Shown in pieces: positions 45,614 through 54,800 of a DNA stretch of 64,000 bases. Within the stretch, counting starts at the first letter, position 1; every line of letters begins with the position of its first letter. The position numbers and the translations under genes were made by a program. The stretch spans positions 434,001 to 498,000 of the forward strand of contig JACJYR010000002.1 of the NCBI GenBank assembly GCA_020636005.1, read 5' to 3'. The stretch comes from Lewinellaceae bacterium. GTDB taxonomy: Bacteria > Bacteroidota > Bacteroidia > Chitinophagales > Saprospiraceae. A model generated the notes under the pieces. It was not told where the DNA came from, did no database searches, and saw only the letters and a program-made list of their open reading frames with translations.

Positions 45614-46135
45614 ATGAAATTATTAGACCCAAATATTTTTATACGGAGACTGTTGATGCTAACAACGGTTTACTTTTTTTATATAGGGATAGCTATTGCC
45701 CAACCTCCCCTGCCAAACAGAAACATTACCATTACGGCCACACAGCCGCTCCATTTCGGCACATTTTCGTTGGCGGGCACAGCTGGCGGCACCGTCTCGG
45801 TCGGGTACAACGGTGCCAGGTCTTCCACCGGGGGTGTATATCTTTCGGCATTGGCCCCTACCGCACAACCTGCTATTTTTGACATAAAACTTTGTCAAGG
45901 AAGAAATGTAACCATCACTTTTTCCCCAACAACTATCCTTACCGGCAGCAATGGGGGAACGTTCACGCTTGATATTGGCCCAACAGAGAAAGGAGTAAGT
46001 GGATCGCAGTTCGCTGTGGACAACAACTGCGATTTCATAACAACCTTGCGGGTTGGGGGCACGCTTCACATACCCGGAAATTCCCCTGCTGGCACTTATT
46101 CGGGAAGTTTCGAAATAATATTTGAACAGCAATGA
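45614..46135 (+). CDS. Second DUF4402 subunit (candidate minor or tip pilin)
   Basis: 173 residues; the ATG at 45614 is used because the codon at 45605 is TTG. A signal peptide or N-terminal helix (LLMLTTVYFFYIGIAIAQ) is followed by a DUF4402 domain: ATQPLHFGTFSLAGTAGGTV, RSSTGGVYLS, LRVGGTLHIPGNSPAGTYSG, FEIIFEQQ. Unlike the first subunit it has two Cys (KLCQGRN, NNCDF) that could form a disulfide, as in many chaperone-usher subunits. Its stop overlaps the usher ATG (ATGA at 46132), implying coupled translation. Low-level coexpression with the usher suits an initiator or tip role. Confidence 0.8.
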   Translation: MKLLDPNIFIRRLLMLTTVYFFYIGIAIAQPPLPNRNITITATQPLHFGTFSLAGTAGGTVSVGYNGARSSTGGVYLSALAPTAQPAIFDIKLCQGRNVTITFSPTTILTGSNGGTFTLDIGPTEKGVSGSQFAVDNNCDFITTLRVGGTLHIPGNSPAGTYSGSFEIIFEQQ

Positions 46136-48753
46136 AGATGCTCAACTCATATTACCGGAACAAGGCAGATTCTATGGTGTCCACCATGCACCTGATTTTA
46201 TTGCTGCTGCCCATTTCATTTTTTTTTACTCCGGTATCGGCCACTGCCCAGGCTGCATTTGATGTTGTTGAGCCGGATTCGCTGTTTTCTTACGAACCAC
46301 TGTTAATAAATGTTTACCTGAACCCGGCTATAAGTTTCGAATTAGAAGTCCTCATTACGGATGACAATGATTTGTATGTTGATATCGAGGATTTATTCAG
46401 AAAACTGGAAATTCCTTGCGAAAAAAAGGAACAGGGGAATAAGCTGACAGGCTTTATTGAACCAGGGAACAAACCCTATTCCATTAATTTCATCGCCCAA
46501 CAAGTTACAGTGGCAGATAATACCACCATTGCAAAGAACGGCCTGATATATGAAACAGGAATCTGGTATTTAGAATCCAATATTTTGGCAAATTCGTTTG
46601 GCTTAAACCTGACTTTCAATCCCCGTTCATTAGCCGCAAAACTGGTGGCTGGATTTGAACTGCCTTTTGTCAGAAAGTTGCAGCTTGAAAATACAAGGAA
46701 TAAAATTTCCAAATTAAAAAAAGAACAACCGAGTGCCGATACCGTGGTGCCAAGAGAATATAACCTGTTCAAGTTCGGTATGATAGACTGGGCTTTAAGT
46801 TCTTATCAGGCTGCCAGCAAGCCCACTTATAATTATTTCACTTTAGGAATAGGTGCCGAATTGCTGTACGGCCAGGCAAACGTGTCCATCAATTACAATG
46901 ACCAATTCGACTACGACCCAAGGCAGCTTCAATACAACTGGCGCTGGGTGGACAATGACAACAACTTGATACGGCAGGCCCAATTAGGGGTCATCCACAA
47001 GCAGGTAATTGCCCAATTGAACTCACCGGTGGTTGGGGCTTCGGTCAGCAATTCACCTACGACCGTCCGAAAGGCCAAGGGGTATTACACCATCAATGAT
47101 TACACAGAAGCCAACTGGACAGTAGAGCTTTACTTAAATGATGTTCTATTGGACTATACGACAGCGGACGCATCAGGATTATATGTTTTCAAGGTTCCCA
47201 TCATTTACGGCTATACGGTGATAAAACTCAAATTTTATAGCCCCTTGGGAGAAGAAAGAACCGAAGAGCGGATCCTGAATGTGCCTTTCACATTTTTGCC
47301 TGCCAACACCTGCGAATATGAATTCACAGGGGGAATACTGCAGACCGATAAAAATACCCAATATGCGCTGGGGAATTTCAATTATGGTGCAACCCGGTTT
47401 CTGACAATTGGAGGCGGGGTTGAGTATTTGTCCAACCTGCCAACATACCCAATGATACCCTATGCCAAAATTGCATTTCAACCCATCAGCAAAATGGTTA
47501 TGAACTTAGAATATGCGCACGATGTGAGGCTGAAAGGGCTATTGAACTATTATATAACGCCAAATACTTTTTTAGAGGTCGATTATGAAAAATACAAAGA
47601 AGGGCAGGAAGCTACCAACCTGAATGCCCTCGAAGCAAGGAGAATTAGCCTGACCATACCTTTAAGGCTAAATAAAGTTTCATTGCTCTCAAAGATGAAA
47701 GTTGACCAGTTTATCTACAAGAACTTCCACTTCAATCAATTTAGCTTTATTCTTTCAGCGTACTACAAGCAATTCAGTGCAAATTTAGCCTATCTGGTCA
47801 ATTGGGTCAGTGAAAATCGTGCGTTTATGAGCATGAATTTATTATTGTCCTATAAACTTAGAAATGGCTTTGCATTTCGCCCCCTGGCCGAGTACAATCT
47901 CAGCGAAAAAGAATTTATCAGGGCCAGGGTCGAATTGGAAAAAAGGATTCACAAGCTATATTTTTCAATTTCCTACGAAAGAAATTTCTTGTCCAAAGAT
48001 GATATTGTTTTCCTCAGTAGCAGATATGATTTACCCTTTGCAAGAACCGGTTTTTCGGCGTCATACGCTCAAAACAACCTTATTTTTGCAGAAAGCGCCC
48101 AGGGCAGTTTTGCTTTTGGGGGAGACCATAATTTTGTAAAAACAAGCAATAATTCATCCTTGGGAAAAGGCGGCGTGTTGTTTTACCCATTTCTTGATTT
48201 GAACCAAAATGGGATACAAGATGAAGGCGAAAAGCGAATATTGCTTTCATTGGTCAGGGTGTCAGGAGCCAAGGCTGTTATCAGTGAGAAGGATTCCATT
48301 ATTCGAATTTCAGACCTCAATGCCTTTGTCAATTATACAGTTGAATTTTCGGACGGCGATTTAGAGAATATTGCCTGGCGGTTTCAGCACAAATCCTACC
48401 AGGTAATGGTTGACCCCAATGGATATAAACGGGTGTATGTGCCGGTAATCGCCGTTGGGGAAGTAAATGGCACCATTTATATGGACGCTGATTCGACCTC
48501 ACGGGGAATAGGCCGGATAACCATCCAGATATTTGATGGTGAAGGGCAATGGGTTGCAGAAACATTGAGCGAACCGGATGGGTATTTCAGCTACCTGGGC
48601 TTAAGCCCAGGCAACTACACCCTCCGGGTAGATGCAGAACAACTGGAAAGCCTTAATTACCAATCCTCACCGGTTTATTATAAGGGGGCCATCAGGGTTT
48701 CCGAGGATGGCGACGTTGTCAACTATCTTGATTTTCATATAAAACCCCGATGA
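46132..48753 (+). CDS. Usher-like outer membrane protein (FimD/PapC type architecture)
   Basis: 873 residues, almost the length of FimD (878). A signal region ends near SATAQA. N-terminal domain: INVYLNPAISFELEVLITDD, LYVDIEDLFRKLEI. A barrel follows from about residue 215 (YFTLGIGAELLYGQANVSIN), with a middle segment like the usher plug: QLGVIHKQVIAQLNSPVVGA, KGYYTINDYTEANWTVELYL, LYVFKVPIIYGYTVIKLKFY, VPFTFLPANTCEYEFTGGIL. Further barrel strands follow. The C-terminal part has the usher-type 'GKGGVLFYPFLDLNQNGIQD' opening and two small beta domains (EVNGTIYMDADSTSRGIGRI; GYFSYLGLSPGNYTLRVDA). Neighbours encode two DUF4402 subunits and a PapD-like chaperone. I infer a secretion pore for fimbrial subunits; homology is by motif order, not by alignment. 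Confidence 0.72.
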   Translation: MKMLNSYYRNKADSMVSTMHLILLLLPISFFFTPVSATAQAAFDVVEPDSLFSYEPLLINVYLNPAISFELEVLITDDNDLYVDIEDLFRKLEIPCEKKEQGNKLTGFIEPGNKPYSINFIAQQVTVADNTTIAKNGLIYETGIWYLESNILANSFGLNLTFNPRSLAAKLVAGFELPFVRKLQLENTRNKISKLKKEQPSADTVVPREYNLFKFGMIDWALSSYQAASKPTYNYFTLGIGAELLYGQANVSINYNDQFDYDPRQLQYNWRWVDNDNNLIRQAQLGVIHKQVIAQLNSPVVGASVSNSPTTVRKAKGYYTINDYTEANWTVELYLNDVLLDYTTADASGLYVFKVPIIYGYTVIKLKFYSPLGEERTEERILNVPFTFLPANTCEYEFTGGILQTDKNTQYALGNFNYGATRFLTIGGGVEYLSNLPTYPMIPYAKIAFQPISKMVMNLEYAHDVRLKGLLNYYITPNTFLEVDYEKYKEGQEATNLNALEARRISLTIPLRLNKVSLLSKMKVDQFIYKNFHFNQFSFILSAYYKQFSANLAYLVNWVSENRAFMSMNLLLSYKLRNGFAFRPLAEYNLSEKEFIRARVELEKRIHKLYFSISYERNFLSKDDIVFLSSRYDLPFARTGFSASYAQNNLIFAESAQGSFAFGGDHNFVKTSNNSSLGKGGVLFYPFLDLNQNGIQDEGEKRILLSLVRVSGAKAVISEKDSIIRISDLNAFVNYTVEFSDGDLENIAWRFQHKSYQVMVDPNGYKRVYVPVIAVGEVNGTIYMDADSTSRGIGRITIQIFDGEGQWVAETLSEPDGYFSYLGLSPGNYTLRVDAEQLESLNYQSSPVYYKGAIRVSEDGDVVNYLDFHIKPR

Positions 48754-48759
48754 AAGCAT

Positions 48760-48822
48760 CCGTACGCCGAAGCTCCAGCTTCGGAGTTTATATTCCTCCG
48801 AAGCTGGAGCTTCGGAGTACGG
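48760..48822. repeat. Strong hairpin between usher-like and adhesin genes
   Basis: 26-base arms (one mismatch) made of ccgtacgccgaagctccagc... and its complement, with an 11-base loop. It starts just after the usher stop (48753) and ends 15 bases before the adhesin ATG (48838). It could hold back read-through or be a REP. Confidence 0.75.
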
Positions 48823-48837
48823 GCATAAAATAGCCTT

Positions 48838-51800
48838 ATGATTGCGCTGAAATATACACGAATAAAATCCATCTTATTTGCGATTATCCCCATAATTGCC
48901 CTCTTGTTGATGGCCTCCAATGCGCAAGGCCAAAAAACATGGACAGGAGCCGCCAGCACCGATTGGAACACGGCTGCCAACTGGAGCCCATCCGGCGTTC
49001 CATCCAATACCTCCGTTTTGATTCCCGGCGGATTATCGAATTACCCGGTTATCACCTCCACCGTTCCAAACGTCACTACCATTTCCATCAACAATAGCGG
49101 TACGGGAGCTACATTGACTGTAAATACAGGCGGTGCGCTTACGGCTACCGGCCTCATCACCGTAAATGCCACCGGGACTTTCATTATGCTCAATGGCACG
49201 GCGAAACTGACGGGTATGACGAGCCCGGGAACGGTGAATGTGCAGGGAGGAACCATCACATCTACCGTAAACCTGATCATCTCCGGAACGCTGACCCAAT
49301 CAGGAGGTACCATTTGGTTGGCAACCAACACTGCGACCAATCCGACGGATAATCTTGTCATCACGAATGGTACAGTAACACAATCCGGCGGCCTCCTGGC
49401 CACCAAAAACTTCGCCCCAACAACCGGTACTTTTAACCAGACGGGCGCAAGTGCTGTGTTCAGGATTTATCGCAACTGGAGGGCGAGGAATGGGCACAAT
49501 TTTAATTCTACCGCAGGAACGGTCCAATTTTCAGGTAACTCTACAAATGCTACTTTTATCAGCACAATTACCCAGTTCAATCATATTTTGGTGGATGCAG
49601 GCATTAACCCAAGATTTTCACAAGTCGTAAATAGCCGGGTGAAAATATCAGGTAATTTCACGAACAACAATACTGCACTCAACAATACCACAAACACCAC
49701 TTTCACTTTCAACGGCACGGGCAACCAAACTATTTCGAGTGCCTCCACCGGCACGAACGCCACCTTCGGCCATGTCGTCATTAACAATACAGGCGGAACT
49801 GTTTCCCTTGGCTCCAATATCACGGCCATGGCCACCGGTGCCAACCTTACCTTACAGGCAGGGAGTGTACTCGACCTTGGGGGCTTTAATTTCGGACCAA
49901 ACCGTGGCCCCGCCACCCTGTTTATGGAAATCGGCACTGCCGGGTCTTCTATCTCCGGCACTACGGGCATATTGACCCTTGCGGGAAACTTAACGGTCAA
50001 TGCCACATCGGGGAGCAGCGGGGCCAATATTTCAGCGAACATCGCCTTGGGAGCAGCCAGCATTTTCACCGTGGCCAATGATGGGACGAACGCTACGGAT
50101 TTAACCGTCAGCGGCGTTATCAGCGGTTCGTTTGCGCTGACAAAAGATGGTGCGGGAACCATTGTGCTGGGGGGCGCCAATAGTTACACAGGAGCCACCA
50201 CGGTCAATGCTGGCACCTTAAAACTCGGTGCAAACGGCACCGCCACCAATACTCCATTGGGCACCACCGCAGCAGGTACCACCATTGCCGCAGGCGCCAT
50301 GTTTGACCTCAACGGATTTACTTTGGGGACAGCGGAGGCACTTACTTTGAACGGCACAGGCATTTCAAACAGCGGCGTTTTGACCAACACGGGAGGCAAT
50401 GCAACCTACAGCGGCGCCATCACACTCGCCAGTGATTGCACCATCGCAGCCACCCCTTCCGGCACACTGAATTTGAGCGGCAATATTTCCGGCAATTTCA
50501 TTTTGAGCCTCGGCAATGACGGCTCCGGCACCTTCTCCGGGGTCATGTCGGGCAGTGGCGCCGTCACCAAGTTTGGAACAGGAACATGGACGTTTTCAGG
50601 CGCCAACTCCTATTCCGGCGCTACGACTATAACAGCAGGCACCCTCCGGTACGGCGCCAATAATGCACTGGGCAGCGGTACTGTAACGGTAAATGGTGGC
50701 ACGCTCGACATCGCAAGTTTCAGTGATGCCGTGGGTGCCGTGACCTTGATAAGCGGCGCCATTTCAGGAACAACCGGCATACTCACGGGCACTTCTTACG
50801 ATGTGCGGAGCGGCACAGTAAGCGCTATTTTGGCGGGCGCTGTGCCTTTGACCAAAAACTCAACGGGCAATGTGACCTTATCCGGCGTGAACACTTACAC
50901 GGGCGTTACGACGATAAACGCAGGCGTCTTGAGTGTTTCGACCATCGGAAACGGTGGCGTGGCCGGAAACCTTGGCGCTGCCACCACCACCGCCACCAAC
51001 CTCGTGCTGAGCGGGGGCACTTTGCAATACACCGGCGCTACTGCTTCCACCAACCGAAACTACGTCCTGACCGCTGGCACCACCTCCACCATCGAGGTAG
51101 CGGCCAATACGCTGACCATTTCCGGCGCAAGCACGAACACCACGGGCGCACTTGTGAAAACGGGCGCTGGCACGTTGGTATTTTCAGGAACAAATTTATA
51201 CACCGGCCTCACCAGCATCAACGAAGGCACGCTGACCCTCGGCGCTGCCAATGTCATCGCAAGCGGGCCTGTGGCATTGAACGGCGGCACTTTCAGGACT
51301 GGCGCCACGACCGGGAATTCAGAAACAGTAGGCACCCTGAACGTGGGCGGCGGTTCGACATTGGCCTTGGGCACTGGTGTCCATACCCTGAATTTTGCTG
51401 CCAGCAACGGCATTAGTTGGGCCGGCTCCGCCATACTCACCATTGCCGGATGGGCAGGCGCCTACAATGGCACGAGTGGCACGGCGGGCAAAATATTCGT
51501 CGGCACATCGGCAACTGGCCTGACTGCCACACAATTGGCCCAAATCCGGTTTTTTAACGGAAGCGACTACTTCAAGGCCATCCAACTTTCCACGGGTGAG
51601 GTAGTTTCTACCGGAATTCCTTTCATCCTCACCGCACCCCCCAGCAGTTTAAGCTACCCCACACCAAACGATTTTTCAAAAAATGCCGCCATCACCCCCT
51701 TAAGCCCCACTGTGACCGGATATGTGGAGAGTTACAGCGTCAGCCCTGCTTTGCCGGCAGGCTTGAGCATTGATGTGCTGTCCGGGGTAATCAGCGGGAC

Positions 51801-54800
51801 GCCAACGGTGCTATCCTCGCCAACGAATTACACGGTGACCGCCACCAACTCCCTGGGAAGCACCATGTTTACCCTGTCCATCGCCATCAATGGCAAACTG
51901 GCATCGGTCGGCTCCGGCTTATGGAGCTCGACCGTTCCGAATGCACCCTGGCCCAATGGCACCGTGCCTACTTCGATTGATGATGTGACCATTGGCGCAG
52001 GCCATACGGTGACCGTTGACATCCCAACGGCCACTTGCAAAAGCATTACCCTGGGCAACGGCATTGGCACGGCCACCCTCGATTTTTTGACGACAGGCAG
52101 CCCCATGCTCACGGTGGTTGAAGCCGTGGTGGTGGGCGGCAGCGGTGCAACCAACCGGCTTGGAAACATCACTTTTGCAAGCGGTTCAACGCTTGTTGCC
52201 GCCTCCGTAAACCTGGGCGGCAACGCAACCACCCCCGCCCCAGGCACCATCAACATGACCAATGGCGGCACCATTATTACGGGCGAATTAAAAGTCAATA
52301 CTGTAGCTGGGAATACCTGGACACCCGGCACCGGCACGGTGCGGATGACGACGACCAATACATTGCCAGCCACTATTTTTACCTCCTTCGCCAATTTACA
52401 AATTGATGCCGCCACCACGACCACGGGCGTTGCAATTTCAGCTACCTCACTGACCGTAAAAGCGGGTGCAATATTTTCCTTGGCGCATACCGCAACCCCG
52501 GCGAGTGTGGTGCTGGAAGGTGGTGCTGCGCAAGGGGCGTCCATCAGCGGGGCCGGCACTTTGTCGCTGGGCGGGAATGTCACAGTCAACAGCGTAGCCA
52601 CCGGCAGCAACGGCGCCAGCATTTCAGCGCCCATCAGCCTGGGGGCAAACCGCACGTTCACGGTAGCGGACGATGGCACTTTGGCGACCGATTTAACCAT
52701 TAGCGGCATCATCAGCGGCGCTTTCAACCTGACCAAAGCAGGGCTTGGAACGATGCTGCTTTCCGGCCTGAATACTTATTCGGGCAAAACCACCATCAGC
52801 GCTGGCATACTGGCTGCCAATTCCTTGCAAAACGTGAGCGGCGGGGCCAGCGCTCTGGGCGCACCCACCACTGTGGCAAATGGCACCATCGACATTTCAG
52901 GAACTGGCATATTTCAATACAGGGGTACGGGACATTCTTCCAACCGGGTCATCAATTTAACGGCTAGCGGCGGCACCATTGACGCAGCGGGCAGCGGCAC
53001 CCTGACCCTGAGCGGTGGCGTGACGGGCACCAACCTGTCATTGGTGCTGACAGGTGTGGGAACGGGAATCCAAAGCGGCACCATCGGCACTGGCAACGGC
53101 TCCTTGACGATGGATGGCGATGGGCAATGGACGCTATCGGGGAACAATACCTACACCGGGGCAACTACCATCAACAACGGCACCCTGGCGTTGGGCGCAT
53201 CCGAAAGGATTTCCAATTCGAGTGCATTAGTCATTTATGGCACATTTGACCTGGCAGGTTTTAGTGAAACAGTAGCTTCGCTGACAGGGGACGGAACGGT
53301 CACCAGCAGCGTGGCCGCTGCATCCACCTTCACCGCAGGGAATAATTCAAACACCACGTTCGATGGGATTATTGAAGATGGGGACGGCATATCCGTCAGT
53401 TTGGTAAAAATTGGCAACGGCACCTTGACACTTGCTGGCGACAACACTTACTCAGGCCCCACTTTAATCAATGCTGGTACTATAAAAATAGACCTTGCCG
53501 ACGGCTCCATACCGGATTTAAGCGCAGTGGTAGTGACTGGCACATTGGACTTGTTTGGCAACGATGAAACCATTGGCTCGCTGGCCGGGGCTGGGACGGT
53601 CAGGAGCAGCGTTGCAGGCGCCGTCATGTTGGCTGCTGGAGGGGACGACTCGAACACCACCTTTTCCGGCGTTATCCAAAATGGTTCTGGAACCATGAGC
53701 CTGACCAAAGAGGGTGTGGGCGCTTTGACGCTCTCCGGTTCGAATACCTATACTGGAACGACGACCATCAGCGCAGGCACCCTCGTTTTGGGTGCAGCCG
53801 AGCGCATTGCCAATACCAGCAACGTCATTTTATCGGGTGGAACTTTCAAAACCGGCGCCACTACTGGATTAACGGAAACAGTAGGCACATTGACCCTGGA
53901 TGCCACCTCCACCATTGCCTTGGGCACGGGTTCCCATACACTCAGTTTTGCTGCCAGCAACGGCCAGTCATGGTCACCCTGCGATACCCTCATCATCACC
54001 GGATGGCAGGGCGGGTACAACGGCACCGCCGGGACGGCTGGCAAAATAAAGGTGGGCACCACAGCGAGCGGCCTGACAGCCAACCAGTTGGTTCAAATTT
54101 ATTTCTTCAACGGCAGCAGCTATTTTGCGGCCACCATACTTTCAACCGGGGAAATAGTCCCGTTGGCCTCAGCGCCCATTGGCCCTACGCCATTCATCGC
54201 AACTACGACACCCGGCAGCAGTTGCGGCACAGGAACCGTGACGTTGGGCGCTACGGCTTCATACGGCACGGTCAGTTGGTATGCGACAGACAGCGGGGGC
54301 ACTGCGCTTGGCACCGGGACGGGTTTTACCACGCCTTCCATTTCATCATCGACAACTTATTATGCTGAAGCCGCTTCCAATGGCTGTATCGCCGCTTCCA
54401 GAACGGCAGTCACGGCGACGGTCATCCCTCCGCTTTCCGTCAGCCTTACCATTGCCACGCCGGAGAATCCCGCCTGCTTGGATTCGATTGCTTTTTTTAC
54501 CGCAACACCCACAAACGGGGGAACAACGCCTGCCTACCAATGGAAGGTGAACGGGATGAATGTTGGCACCAACAGCACGGCCTTTAGCTATGTGCCCACA
54601 AATGGCGATGCCGTCACCTGTGTGCTTACTTCCAGCGAAACTTGCACCTCGGGCAATCCTGCCACCTCCAATACCTTGAACATGATGATAAGCCCGTGCA
54701 TCAATAAATGGAAAGGCAGCATCAGCAACAATTGGAACACACCTGGCAACTGGACCCGAAACTATGTCCCGGCTACCGATGCCAATATCATATTCGATGA

